From contig DATGIL010000053.1 of NCBI GenBank assembly GCA_035295745.1, positions 62,001 through 126,000 of the forward strand: a DNA stretch of 64,000 nt, written 5' to 3'. The DNA comes from JAIQFL01 sp035295745 (lineage in GTDB: Bacteria > Acidobacteriota > Terriglobia > Bryobacterales > Bryobacteraceae). A program made the position numbers and the translations under genes. Below, one piece after another: positions 20,425 to 30,600 of this stretch (position 1 is the stretch's first letter; each line of letters begins with the position of its first letter). The notes below the pieces were generated by a model that was not told the DNA's origin, searched no databases, and saw only the letters and a list, made by a program, of their open reading frames with translations.

Positions 20425-21252
20425 GTGCGTCTACTCAGGACACTATCGTTTCTGGTTTTAGTTACCCCCATCGCATCGTTTGCATCGCCGATTAGTCTCG
20501 GCGCCATCGCCACTGACAATGTCGCCATCTTCGGAGTCGGCGGCGTATTCTTCAATAACGACGGCACTGCCCACATGAACGTGACGGGCGATATCGTCGG
20601 CGCCAGTATCAGCGGCACGTTGCCGCACTTCGTCAGCGGCAGCGCCGTCTCCGGCACGGGGACCGCCGAGTACATCGCTGTGCATACTGCCTTCAACAGC
20701 GTTCTTACCCAACTCGGCGCTTTGACCTTTACGCCCATCACGGTTACTTCCGGCACAGTGGGCACGCCTCATGTCACCACCCTCAGCACTCCCGGAGACT
20801 ACTCGTTTAACGGCACGCTCAGCAACGCGGTGATTGATCTTACGGGCGCCGGCCCCTACTACTTCGACTTGACGACGGCCTTCAATTGGACCAACGTCAC
20901 CATCAACGCGCAGAACGGCAGTCTGACCAGCGACAGCGTGATCTGGTACGCGCCTACCGCTACCGGCGTCGTGAACATCGTCAACAGCAACGTCTTCGGC
21001 GATGTGGTGCAGCAGAATACCGGCAACAACAACATTCAGTCCACAAACACCAACGGCACCGAATCGTTCACTGGCCGTGTGCTCTCAAACGCCGGCGGCT
21101 TCACAGAGTTCTCGCTGACCCATAACTCCACCGAGAACCTGATTGACGCCGGTTTGGGTGCTTCGCTCGCGCCTGAGCCGTCTACGTTCGCGTTCCTGAC
21201 TTTGGGACTTGGCGTCGGATTCGTCGCGCTCCGCCGCCGCAAGCAGTGCTAA
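20425..21252 (+). CDS. PEP-CTERM sorted exported protein
   Basis: The 275-residue product begins with GTG, has a signal peptide (about 20 residues ending IASFAS) and a low-complexity Thr/Ser/Asn/Gly-rich beta body. It ends with a PEP-CTERM tail: PEPSTFAF, a hydrophobic helix and RRRKQC. Such proteins are exported and processed by an exosortase, then placed on the surface or in an exopolysaccharide matrix. No exosortase gene is in this window. The divergent gene starts 99 bp upstream. Confidence 0.85.
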   Translation: MRLLRTLSFLVLVTPIASFASPISLGAIATDNVAIFGVGGVFFNNDGTAHMNVTGDIVGASISGTLPHFVSGSAVSGTGTAEYIAVHTAFNSVLTQLGALTFTPITVTSGTVGTPHVTTLSTPGDYSFNGTLSNAVIDLTGAGPYYFDLTTAFNWTNVTINAQNGSLTSDSVIWYAPTATGVVNIVNSNVFGDVVQQNTGNNNIQSTNTNGTESFTGRVLSNAGGFTEFSLTHNSTENLIDAGLGASLAPEPSTFAFLTLGLGVGFVALRRRKQC

Positions 21253-21365
21253 TCAGGTCGTTGCAGAAGTCCGCCGACTCTATCGCCAGATCGTTTGCTA
21301 ACGCGCTGCGCTGGTAGCGCCACTCACCTGAATACGGACGCGGGTCGATGAAACGATGTACGACG

Positions 21366-22796
21366 CTAATTGTTGCGATTCGCGAGAATCACCACGGCGA
21401 TAATAATCGCCAGCAGGCCCACAATCCCGAGGAAGACGATCTTCGCCTTGCCTGACTTGGCATCGGGAGGAGCGGGAGTTCGCCCTCCCGCAGTTGGCTG
21501 AACACCCACCGCCGGGATCGGCTGTCCATTACTCAAGCGGGTTACGAAATCTCGTACCACGCTCGATTCCGGATGTTCGGTTGCCAATCCACGGAACAGG
21601 GCCAGCGCCCGGCGCGCGTCCTGGCGCTCGTACGCATCCAAGGCTTCCAGGTAGCGCTTCGTAAACAGGCTCTGTGAGGGCGTCACGCTCAATGCCTTGA
21701 GGAACTCCTGCACCACGTCCACGGAAACGACGAAGTTGAGGTTCTGTGTGCGCTCGCCTTCCACCGTGAAGGTCGCGAGCCCCACCACGCGGCCATTGTC
21801 GTTCAGCGCGGGGCCTCCGCTATTGCCGGGACTGATCGACGCGTCAGTCTGAATCGCCCGCCAATTGTCGTCCCCAATCTCGCGGATTCCGCTGACATGA
21901 CCGGCGGTCAACGAAGGCTCCAGCCGGCTGCGTGCTGAAATCGACGTATCGAACGCCAGCACGCCCGGAAATCCCATTACGAAAAGGTCTGCGCCTTGGC
22001 GGATGCCGCCCTCGTCGAGGCTCGCCGCCAGGGGAAGTGTGGGAAAATCTTCGCCCTCCATTTTGCAGATCGCCACGTCTTTGCCGGGTGCGGGCTTGCC
22101 GGCCTTCTGCACTTTGCACTCTTTGCGGCGAATATTCAGATCGTCGCCGGAACCCGTATAGCCGGTCACCGCGAAGACCTCGCTCTTAATCGACGTCACG
22201 TGCGCAGTCTGCGCATGGCGGGCCAACAGGACCTTTTGAAAACGCGCCCGGTCTTCATCGCTCAGGCTCGATCCGGGAACCGCGGACATCAGCCCCTTCT
22301 CCAACTCCGCGGTGTCCGCTTCCACCAAGCTCTTGAGCGACCCGACCAGCGCGCTTTTCACTTCGTCTTCATCGGGCTCGACGACGTGCGCGTTGGTCAC
22401 CACGTATCCGTCGGGCGTGATTACCAGGCCGCTGCCCAGACCGTTAATCTTGGTCTGAATCCGCTGTGTCTTTCCGTTCGACACCAGGTACGTTCCCGGA
22501 TCGGCCAGGAGCGTGGAGTAGATCGTGCTCATCATCTGTTCGCGCGTCGGTTGGGCGGTCCCGACCTTTTTCCGCGAGTCGGCGCCCAGGCGGGTGAAGT
22601 CGACATTCAACTGCGCCATTTCCACGGTCGCCTCGATGTGCGTGTTGATGTTGACGGTGGCCAATTTGGCGCGGTCCGCCACCTGCACCGCGGAAAGCCT
22701 GGAGTATCCGGCGGGCGCGCTGCTGTGCCTGCAGGCGAAAGTCAGCAGAGTGGAAAGAAGAATTACGATGATGAGAACTCGGCGCATAATGGCCAA
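21366..22796 (-). CDS. Membrane-anchored trypsin-like (S1C/DegP-type) serine protease
   Basis: The 476-residue protein has an N-terminal signal or anchor with a weak lipobox before Cys22, a trypsin-fold protease with triad His137 (TNAHVV), Asp240 (GKDVAI) and Ser326 (SPGNSGGPAL), and a C-terminal membrane helix near the end (VFLGIVGLLAIIIAVVILA). About 100 residues separate His and Asp, more than in DegP, indicating an inserted segment. No clear PDZ domain is seen; a short helical region lies between protease and anchor. It is the last gene of the nine-gene block, 21 bp after the GrpE-like gene, and may act as that system's effector or quality-control protease. Confidence 0.85.
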   Translation of the reverse strand: MAIMRRVLIIVILLSTLLTFACRHSSAPAGYSRLSAVQVADRAKLATVNINTHIEATVEMAQLNVDFTRLGADSRKKVGTAQPTREQMMSTIYSTLLADPGTYLVSNGKTQRIQTKINGLGSGLVITPDGYVVTNAHVVEPDEDEVKSALVGSLKSLVEADTAELEKGLMSAVPGSSLSDEDRARFQKVLLARHAQTAHVTSIKSEVFAVTGYTGSGDDLNIRRKECKVQKAGKPAPGKDVAICKMEGEDFPTLPLAASLDEGGIRQGADLFVMGFPGVLAFDTSISARSRLEPSLTAGHVSGIREIGDDNWRAIQTDASISPGNSGGPALNDNGRVVGLATFTVEGERTQNLNFVVSVDVVQEFLKALSVTPSQSLFTKRYLEALDAYERQDARRALALFRGLATEHPESSVVRDFVTRLSNGQPIPAVGVQPTAGGRTPAPPDAKSGKAKIVFLGIVGLLAIIIAVVILANRNN

Positions 22797-22817
22797 CTTT
22801 ACGGTAAGAGGGTGGCT

Positions 22818-23915
22818 CTAATCGTAGAGCACGACCTCGGCTTTTTCAATCACTTCGTTGTTCGAATCCATCAACCCGCGGCGTTCCACGCGGGCTATGG
22901 TGCCCCGCTGGCTCTTGGTCTGCGCCGCCACGCTTCCCGATCGCGAAACGTGCAGCCCGTCGGAGTATCGCTCGCCCTGCTTCGGGGCCAGCAGGCTGAA
23001 ACCGGCGACCTCCAGCATCGATCCCAGCGCGGCCTCCGCAGAGGGATTCGGCTTCTCGTGGCGAATCAGGTCGTCGTCCGTGGCGCGCAGCGCGATGCGG
23101 GCGACCGTCCGCGAGAGGTTGCGATAAGTTACGCGGATCGTGCCGACGTCCATGTTTCGCCCTAACTGCCCGTTCAGATGCTCGAGTTCTCTAATCTTGG
23201 TTTCGGCCGATTCGGAACGGTTCCGCAGGCTCACAAAGCAATCCTTGGCGAATTGGACAAAGCGGGTGATCTCCGATCGCAGGGCTTCGATTTCCGCCCA
23301 GGCCGGAGACGTCGCATGGGCCGGTCCCGGGCCGGAACCGGAAGTCGCAGGCTCAGGAGCGGCGGTGGGCTTCGCCGCGGGCGGGGGTTGGAAGTTAAGC
23401 GTCCGTTCGATGATCGCCTCGATCTTGTGGTCCAGGCTTTGGATCGCTGTTTGGAAGGACAGTGCCTGGTTCTGGCGCACGCCTTCGCCCTCCACGACGA
23501 GCCATGCAACAGTCCCCGCCAGCAGCAGCGCCAACAATGTCAGCGCCAATGCGGCGATGGGCAGCAGTGCGCTCGTGTGGCCGCCAGCCTGGTCAACGAC
23601 ATCAATCCGCACCATGCGGGTCGAGTCCTCGGCATCCACAAATTCGAAGAATGCACTCTCTCCAGGCGGCACATTCTGCCGCTCCGCGCAGGAAAGGATC
23701 GCCGTCCCGGTTCCGATCATGCACTTCCAGCTTTTGTAGCTCTTGACCGTGATACTTTTCGGCCACGTGTCGAGGCGATCGGGAGAGGCGTGGCAAGGTC
23801 CGGGTTCGCAGGAGATCGTGATCACGGAAACGGCGTTCGAGGGCGCTGCGGCATCGCGGCAGGCCATCATTCCGGCCAGTGCGAGAAACGCCAACGCGCA
23901 CGGAGCCAGACGCAT
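22818..23915 (-). CDS. Membrane protein with a coiled coil and GrpE-like C-terminal domain
   Basis: The ATG at 23915 is preferred: it overlaps the upstream stop as TGATG and begins a signal-type sequence (MRLAPCALAFLALAGMMAC). The open frame extends 50 codons further upstream but those lie inside the previous gene. Order: signal with possible lipid Cys19, a Cys-containing periplasmic region, a strong membrane helix (about 116-141), a Pro/Ala linker, a coiled coil, and about 70 C-terminal residues matching the GrpE beta-domain pattern (GERYSDGLHV, RGTIARVERRGL, EKAEVVLY). GrpE releases ADP from Hsp70, so this may serve the adjacent Hsp70-like ATPase from the membrane. The GrpE assignment is from pattern only. 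Confidence 0.65.
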   Translation of the reverse strand: MRLAPCALAFLALAGMMACRDAAAPSNAVSVITISCEPGPCHASPDRLDTWPKSITVKSYKSWKCMIGTGTAILSCAERQNVPPGESAFFEFVDAEDSTRMVRIDVVDQAGGHTSALLPIAALALTLLALLLAGTVAWLVVEGEGVRQNQALSFQTAIQSLDHKIEAIIERTLNFQPPPAAKPTAAPEPATSGSGPGPAHATSPAWAEIEALRSEITRFVQFAKDCFVSLRNRSESAETKIRELEHLNGQLGRNMDVGTIRVTYRNLSRTVARIALRATDDDLIRHEKPNPSAEAALGSMLEVAGFSLLAPKQGERYSDGLHVSRSGSVAAQTKSQRGTIARVERRGLMDSNNEVIEKAEVVLYD

Positions 23916-26629
23916 CACGCCAGACCTCCCGCGGTACGTTGCCGGAAGAGGATGCTTTGTCCGTCGGGTCCCACGGCCGAGACCTCGAGAGTAAACACCG
24001 GGGTCAAAGTCAGACGTAATCCCCACCAGTTGTCCGCCAATTCGATTTCGCGCTCCGGCTCCCAAGTGCCGAGCTTTTGTAGAAATGGATTGCGGGCTCC
24101 ATCGGACAGCACCTTCGTCTGCTCGACGCCCAGGTTCTCCCAGAGCACCACGACGTCAGTTCCGTTCCAGGCGTTGGGAATGTCGCGCGCCAGTCCGCCC
24201 GCGGGAATCGGCGAATCGAGCGGAATCACCGGCAGGAACCGCCCGGTATCGTCGTCCATGAGTCCGATCTGCGAAGTGGTGCGCTGCGACTCTCGGGGCA
24301 GGATCAGGCGGCGCGAACGGCTGCGCGCCATGGAGCGCGAAAGGCAGGCGCCACGCACCACGCATTCCTTGGGATCGTCAGCGCGAAAGATGGCGGCCTT
24401 GAAAGCCGATTGCAAAGTCTCGCGGACCACTGGCAGAAACGTCGTTTTTCCGGAAAGATGGATGTACTGCAAAGGCGCCATGCCGGCGACGCTCTGTTTC
24501 AACCGTTCGGCGATGCGCGCGATCTGCGTTTTAGTGAAGGCGACGAAGACGGCCTGCAACGGGGCGCCGCCGACATTCTCCAGGTCGGCGGGCTCGAAGG
24601 CCGCATCTGCCGGGGGCGCGTCGGGGCGTTTGGAAATGGCGCGCAGCAGCAGCGTATCGAGTTTGCGCGGCGCCTGCTCGTCGCTGAGCCCTGCCTTCAG
24701 GCGCTCGGCCCAATCGCGCAGCGCGGCTTCGTTGCGCAGGATGTCGGGAGAGGAGGCGCCGCGCACCGGATAATCCGCGAGGTCGAAACCAGGATATTTC
24801 GCGGCCAGAATCTGCTGGCATCGCGAGCGGATCTGGCCCACCAGAAAATCGGTAAGGTTTTCGCCGCCGAACCGTTCGCCCCAGGAGGCGATGATCTCGG
24901 GCTGAATCTGGACGCCGGCGCCGTTGCGCTGATGGTTCACGCGGACCACGGTGATGTCGGTGGTGCCGCCCCCCAGGTCGAAGGCGGCGACGGTGTAGCC
25001 GTTCTCATTGGGATCTTTAGCGCGCTGTTCGAAGAAAGGCACCAGCGCGGCGATGGGCTCCTGCAGGAAATGAACGCGGGCGTCCTTGCCGAACGCCTCT
25101 TCCAGGGCAAAGCGCAGATTCCGGTACTGGCGGATGGAGCAGACCGCCGGGTGAGTGAGGATGAACTCGTGGAAAGTGGCGCCCTTCTGGCGCTCGGCGG
25201 CGACTCGCACATGGTGCAGATAATCGCGGGCCGCCAGGCGCGCCTCACGATAGACCCAGTCGGTGGAGTTCCGGGCGCGGATTCGCAACGGCCAGGTGGT
25301 CTCGCCGAGTTGTTGCTTGAGGCGCGTCACCGTGCTGGCGGCGACCTTTTCATCGGACGCCGCGAGGTTCTTGACGCGGACGCCGGTTTCGATCTCGGGG
25401 AATCTTCCGTGCCAGTCGAGATAGCGGACGATGGTGGGGTCGGTAGTGCTGGCGCCATCCAGCGGGATGCTTTCGAATTCCGCTCCGTTTTCGAGGACTG
25501 CGCAGCAGGTGTTGCTGGTGCCGAAGTCGATGGCGATGATGCCGTCGAAGCTGCGCAATTCGCGGACTTCGACGGCCGCGTGGTAGGGCCGCTCGTTCAA
25601 CTCGGCAATATTGGTGCGGGCTTCGAGCAGCAGTGAGTGGATACCAGGCTTGACGGATTCCAGGTTGAGCTCCACTTCCACTTCGCAGGAATCGCCTCCG
25701 GCGATGGTGGTGGGAGAAAAGGCCGGCTGCATGACCGGAATCGCCGGGGCGTTTTTGGCTGCTGTGAGCGTGACGCTTTCGAGGACGATGGCGGCGTTCA
25801 TGCGGCCGCCGTGAACGTCGTCTTCGGAGCGGTTGGTGAAGACGAATCGGATGGGCTGCTTGTCGGTCTGAATGAGGGTTGGCGGAGGGGCGTTCTCGCC
25901 GGTCCACCGCAGCTCCGGGCGATTGCGGAGTACGAAATTCAGCGGCAGCAGGGTGGTCTTGGGGCCATGCGCATCGTCGTACTCGACGGCCAGTTCGGCG
26001 GATTTCACCTCCAGCCGCGAGATCCGTTCGACCTCGACTTCAAGCGAGATGGCGACCGGATTTTCGGGCGAGGCGATGACCGGCGCGGAGGGCCTGCCGG
26101 CCAGCGTGATCCAGTGGAAGCCCGCGTTCTTGACGCTCAAGACGCGCAAGCTGCCGGAGAGAGGTGAGAAGTGAAGCTCGATACGCTGCCGTCCGGAGCG
26201 GCGCGGATCGTTCCAGATGAGCAGCTCGGCGGGTATGGTTTTGAGTCCCGGTTTTTCGGGAATCGCCATCAGGAGGGCAGAGGCGTTGCCGGCGGGCGTG
26301 TCCACCTGGAGCAAGTCGGAGGAAGGCTGCCCCATCTTGTAGGTGGAGGCTCGGCCGTAGAAGAGCGAGGTGCCATGCGGCGCCAGCACGAGGGGCGGCT
26401 GGCCGAGCAGGGTGATCCAATCGGGACGGCGAATCGCACTGACGGGCAGCGTACCGCACGTAGGATTGGAGACGCGGAACCCCACATTGGGCGCAATCTG
26501 GCCGATGTGCAGGACGGAGGGGAGCGCTTCCATGCTCAGTTGCGCCGTGGGATTGCCGCAGTTTCCGCAATAAGCGTCGTCGCCGGCGCATTCCCACGCG
26601 GAGCAGGAAGGGCAGAGCCGTTCAGGCAT
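23915..26629 (-). CDS. Hsp70/actin-fold ATPase with N-terminal zinc ribbon
   Basis: The 904-residue protein starts with a small zinc ribbon (Cys6, Cys9, Cys21, Cys24), continues with about 330 residues of beta-rich sequence, and then has an Hsp70-type ATPase from about residue 360. Phosphate-1 motif is IAIDFGTSNTCCAV, phosphate-2 is AAFDLGGGTTDITVV, and the adenosine motif is HLSGKTTFLPVV. The usual DnaK substrate-binding domain is absent; about 110 C-terminal beta-rich residues replace it. The reading frame overlaps the upstream gene by 8 bp and the GrpE-like gene by 1 bp. It is a cytoplasmic regulator or assembly ATPase, not a housekeeping chaperone. Confidence 0.88.
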   Translation of the reverse strand: MPERLCPSCSAWECAGDDAYCGNCGNPTAQLSMEALPSVLHIGQIAPNVGFRVSNPTCGTLPVSAIRRPDWITLLGQPPLVLAPHGTSLFYGRASTYKMGQPSSDLLQVDTPAGNASALLMAIPEKPGLKTIPAELLIWNDPRRSGRQRIELHFSPLSGSLRVLSVKNAGFHWITLAGRPSAPVIASPENPVAISLEVEVERISRLEVKSAELAVEYDDAHGPKTTLLPLNFVLRNRPELRWTGENAPPPTLIQTDKQPIRFVFTNRSEDDVHGGRMNAAIVLESVTLTAAKNAPAIPVMQPAFSPTTIAGGDSCEVEVELNLESVKPGIHSLLLEARTNIAELNERPYHAAVEVRELRSFDGIIAIDFGTSNTCCAVLENGAEFESIPLDGASTTDPTIVRYLDWHGRFPEIETGVRVKNLAASDEKVAASTVTRLKQQLGETTWPLRIRARNSTDWVYREARLAARDYLHHVRVAAERQKGATFHEFILTHPAVCSIRQYRNLRFALEEAFGKDARVHFLQEPIAALVPFFEQRAKDPNENGYTVAAFDLGGGTTDITVVRVNHQRNGAGVQIQPEIIASWGERFGGENLTDFLVGQIRSRCQQILAAKYPGFDLADYPVRGASSPDILRNEAALRDWAERLKAGLSDEQAPRKLDTLLLRAISKRPDAPPADAAFEPADLENVGGAPLQAVFVAFTKTQIARIAERLKQSVAGMAPLQYIHLSGKTTFLPVVRETLQSAFKAAIFRADDPKECVVRGACLSRSMARSRSRRLILPRESQRTTSQIGLMDDDTGRFLPVIPLDSPIPAGGLARDIPNAWNGTDVVVLWENLGVEQTKVLSDGARNPFLQKLGTWEPEREIELADNWWGLRLTLTPVFTLEVSAVGPDGQSILFRQRTAGGLA

Positions 26630-27644
26630 CGGCGCGCACCTCCCCAGGAGTTGCCAGAATCCACCCGTCGCCTTGCGGTTGTAGCACGGCGGGCTTAACG
26701 ATTCGCAGACGCGCCTCGCCTGTCCATTCGGGATAGTTGAAGACGCCTTTGAAGGACTCGCGCTCGCTGGCGAGGTCGTGGGTGAACCAGGGGAGGGCCA
26801 GGCATTTGCCGCCGCGATTTACCATCAGGTACCAGCCGAAGTCCTGTTTCTCGAAGGTGAGGGTGACGTTCTTGTGGAACTGCCAGTCCTCAATGTTCGT
26901 GCAGGAGATGCGGATATAAGGGAACTGCGAGTCGAAGCGGTCGCGGGCGCTGCCATCGGTGCGGCTGCGGGCCATCTGGTAGGCGTCGACGAGATCGTCG
27001 CGGGGGATGGCGGGCAGTTCCGCGGGAGGAGGGCCAGCGCGCGGGAGCTTGTTGATGCGCGGTCCGGGGCCCGAGCGGACACGGGGCTGTTCGGGCTCGG
27101 GATCGGGGAGGCGTGGGGGTTCCTGAGGCTCGGGTTGCGAACGGTGGGTGATGGGTTTGACGGGCTCGAGGACTGCGGCGGGCGCAGGCACGGGTGAGGC
27201 GGCCCGCTTGGAGAGTTCGTCGTAACGCTTGCGGGCCTGCATGGCCTGGTTGCCGAGGGCTTGGACACGCTCACCGAGTGCGGTGAGGGCGGAGGAGTCG
27301 GGCTCGGTGGCACGCTTCAGTTTCCAGGCAGTGAAGGCAAGCGCGAGGAACGAGATGCCGGAGAGTCCGGCGATGCCGTACCAGAGGAATTCGAGAGGAT
27401 CGCTGAAACGGGGCGGAGTGATAGGGAATGTCTGTTCCTTTGGAGGAGCAGGAGAGTTGATGGGTTGATCAGCGGGAGGTGGGTCTTGTGCAGAGAGGCA
27501 TGGCAGCAAAGAGAGCAAGAGAAGAGTGGCGCAGATCAGGGACCTGCCCGCATGGCAGACTTGGTGGAGCCCCGAAAAGCGTCGAGAGGAGTCTCGACGC
27601 GGCAAACAGGAGTGTTTGCGCCACGCTGCCACATCACTAGGCAC
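26622..27644 (-). CDS. Membrane adaptor with Pro-rich linker, start affected by an inserted repeat
   Basis: The only plausible long frame starts with GTG at 27644, overlapping the previous gene's end by 8 bp. Its first 25 or so residues are antisense translation of a double-hairpin repeat (KHSCLPRRDSSRRFSG). A hydrophobic signal (ICATLLLLSLLPCLSAQ) follows, then a short Pro-rich segment, a membrane helix (about residues 90-110), a long Pro/Glu linker and a C-terminal domain of about 120 residues with Trp-rich beta strands. No family is recognised. The true start could instead be a non-AUG codon after the repeat. It lies between the two actin-fold ATPases and may link one to the membrane. Confidence 0.65.
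   Translation of the reverse strand: MPSDVAAWRKHSCLPRRDSSRRFSGLHQVCHAGRSLICATLLLLSLLPCLSAQDPPPADQPINSPAPPKEQTFPITPPRFSDPLEFLWYGIAGLSGISFLALAFTAWKLKRATEPDSSALTALGERVQALGNQAMQARKRYDELSKRAASPVPAPAAVLEPVKPITHRSQPEPQEPPRLPDPEPEQPRVRSGPGPRINKLPRAGPPPAELPAIPRDDLVDAYQMARSRTDGSARDRFDSQFPYIRISCTNIEDWQFHKNVTLTFEKQDFGWYLMVNRGGKCLALPWFTHDLASERESFKGVFNYPEWTGEARLRIVKPAVLQPQGDGWILATPGEVRADA
27559..27625 (+). repeat. Double-hairpin repeat, copy 3
   Basis: Leader TTGGTGGA and CGAAAAG, stem 1 GCGTCGAGA/TCTCGACGC with GGAG loop, stem 2 GCAAACA/TGTTTGC, GCCAC tail. It lies 12 nt beyond the stop of the 1099-residue actin-like gene (minus strand) and inside the 5' coding part of the next gene. Confidence 0.92.
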
Positions 27645-30600
27645 GGCGGGCCCACTCCTCGATACGCATCGCGAGATAGGCTTTCAACGCGATGATGAAG
27701 ATTGGTTCGTTGCGCAAGAGGTTCTCGTCTTTGCGTTTTTTCTTGTCCCGCTGCTGCGCGTTGGCGACTTCCTGCGAGAGCATGGTGAGGCGCAGATCGA
27801 CCTGCCCGCCCAGACGGTCGAGAAGATCTTCGTCGGCAGTCTCGTCCAGCGCTTCCAGGAATTGCTGGAAGACGGGGAATTTGCGGTCCACCATGACGTT
27901 GCGTTTGCGAATCTCTTCGGCAGGCGGAGAACTGTCCCAGGGCTGTTCGGTTTCGCCGATCATGTAGGCTTCACCGGCGATTGGCTTGGCGAAATCTTCT
28001 TTGACGCGGAGCGGCAGGTCCTGACAGACGAGTCCGTAGGCCACTTCGGATTTGGGTTTTTCGCTGAGACGGATCTCGATCTTAGTGTTCTTCAGGTCGG
28101 CCGCATTTAAAAAGGCTTTGGAGAAGCGCTGATGGATTTCGCTTCGTTCGGTAAGGCGGCCGAGTGCGCACCAGCGGAAAATCTTGGAGCCGTTGCCTCC
28201 GGCGAAGATCGCCACGCGGCGTCCGGCCTTGAAGGCGGCAGCGGTTTGCACGCGGCGCACCAGCAGACCGGCGTAGAATCCGATACCGCAGAGGCCGGTT
28301 TCGAGAATCGACAGGAAGCCCTTCACTCCTTCGGATTCCTGCAGGTGCAGGCCATCGATCAACTCCTTGCCGTGCTTGGAGATGATGGCTTCGAGGTGCG
28401 CGTCGTAGGCCGCATCTTTTTCGCCGGTCTTCAGCAACTCCTCGATGGTGTGGGAGACGCGCGGATCGATTTCAGAAAGGATGGACGGGTTTTTACGGAG
28501 CGGATTGAGGAAAATATCGCGACCGGCGAAGACCACGGAACTGTGCGAGACCAGCTCCATGCGATTCCAGACGGCCATGTCGGTGGTGCCGCCGCCGATA
28601 TCGACGGTGACCGCGCCGCCGGTGATGTCCATGCGATTGCCTTCGCCCGCGTAGTCGCAGAAGAACTTGGTGGCAGTGATGGCTTCGCGGTTATCGGCGG
28701 GCTTCTCCTCGCCGGTGACGGGATCGAGGAAGGTCGGATTGACGCGAAACTCGATACCGGTCTGTTTTTCCAGGTCATCGACCACGCGGTCCCAGGTGGC
28801 TTCGAGATTGGCAATGTCGCCATCGGAAAACGCGGTGGGATAAGAGTAGCGGAGGTCGGCGGTGGTACAGCCTTCGACCGCGATCTCCGCGGCGGACTGG
28901 AGGCAGATCTGGCGGAGGAAGTCGCGTGCGGCGATCTTCTCGCTCTGATCGCCCCACTTTAAGTTCGACTTCACGCGTTTGCGATCGCCGGAGATGAAGG
29001 TGCGCGGATCTTCGGTGTAGAGCACGTGGCCATCGCGCAGAACGACGCGGGCATTGGGGCCTTCCTTGGGATCGCCGAAATCCTGGAAGACGCTGAGGAT
29101 CTCGTCGGCCGACCAGTCCCGGGCGGGGATGAAGAGCTCGCGCGTGAATCGGCTGAAGACTTTCGGGTCGTAGCCGGTGATCTGGTGCAGGCGGTTTTTG
29201 AAGACTACGGGCTTGGGATCGCCTTTGAAGCGCTGGTAGATGCCGGAGCCGGTGGATCCGAAGTCGACGCCGAGGGTGACGCGCGTCATAGCGGGCGGCG
29301 AGAGGACTTCCGGCTGATTGATGAGCAGCAGGCCCTTGGCAGTCTCACCACTATGATTGTCGAGATCGACGTAAGGTGTGGAGCAGATCAGCGCTTCCGG
29401 ATACTTGTGGGTGAAGCTGACTTCGAAATGACGCTGATCGAGATTCTGAAAGCGATTGGCTGCGGGCTCGCGTTCGTCATCCGCCCAAGGTTTGACCTTC
29501 AGCTCGTCGCGCTTCTGCGAACTCCACATTTCGAAGGTATAGTAGGCTTGCCAGTTGACGGTGGAGATGCGGAAGTTAGGCCAGATGGTGATCAGGGGCA
29601 GATCCTCCACCAGGACCATGTCAGCTTCGTTGTAGGTCTTCTGGATGCGGCAGGTTCGTTCCTTGCCGCTGGAAGTTTTCAGTCGCAGGCGCAGAGAACA
29701 GAGCGCGCCGCCATTGGGCTGCCATGCGACCGAGAAGCTTTCCTGGATTTCCTTGGGAGTGAAAAGCTTCAGCACCTCTTCGGACAGAGGTAGGACGATG
29801 GAGCGCTTTTTCGGGTCGCCCGCAACGCTGACGGGCAGGCAGCCGGGAAAGGCGACGCCGCCATCGCGGAGATAGATGAGGCGGTTCTGGAAGAAGAATC
29901 CCGAAGTGGCCCAATTTTGCCCGCCGGGCATGGTGCCCTGGACCTGTCCGGAATTGGTGTAACGGTCCGCGGTGGCGAGGTGGACGTCGCCGAAGATCAG
30001 GATGTCCTTGGCGTTGAGTTGCCACTGCTGGGAAAGGGAGGGCTCGATCAGGTAATAAGTGGGCGCGGTGGGCTTGCTGGTGATGATTTGAACGTCGCTG
30101 GTATTGGAGGTTTCGCTCTTGAGCGGGCGGTCCAGGGCGCGATAAATGCCGTCGTGGAGGCCCATGTAGACGTTGGTGGAGAGGACGTCTTCAGGATTGG
30201 AGGGAGCCTTGGCGGTGGCGTCGAGTCGGTGGGCGAAATCGTTGACCAGGTCGACGATGCGGCTCTTGCGGACGGTGTTGGTGATCTGGCGCGTCAACTC
30301 GCGCGAGAGGGCGAGGATCCACTCGGCGAGAGCGCGGCGTTCGCGCGTGGCGAGGTGATCGGCGGGATCGGTGAGGCGCTCGCCATCGAACCAAGGTACC
30401 TCGTCGGAGGAAATCAGACCGGAGTAGTCTGCGCCGGTGGACACCAGGGTCATCGGCGAGGTGAAGGCGAAAGCGCGGGGATTATTGTGTGTCCAGGGCG
30501 TGAGCTGCCAGCGCAGGATGTAAAACTGCTGCCAGTTGGACTCGGGCGAGAGCATGTTCTCGTCTTGCGGAACCAGTTGCGCCAGCACCGCCGAGAAGGA

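Noticed and set aside
23916..24065. N-terminal extension of the GrpE-like protein
   Set aside because: These 50 codons lie within the upstream ATPase gene; the internal ATG overlaps the stop as TGATG and begins a signal sequence.
23178..25636. Long plus-strand frames opposite the Hsp70-like and GrpE-like genes
   Set aside because: No motifs, no ribosome sites, and complementary to recognised proteins.
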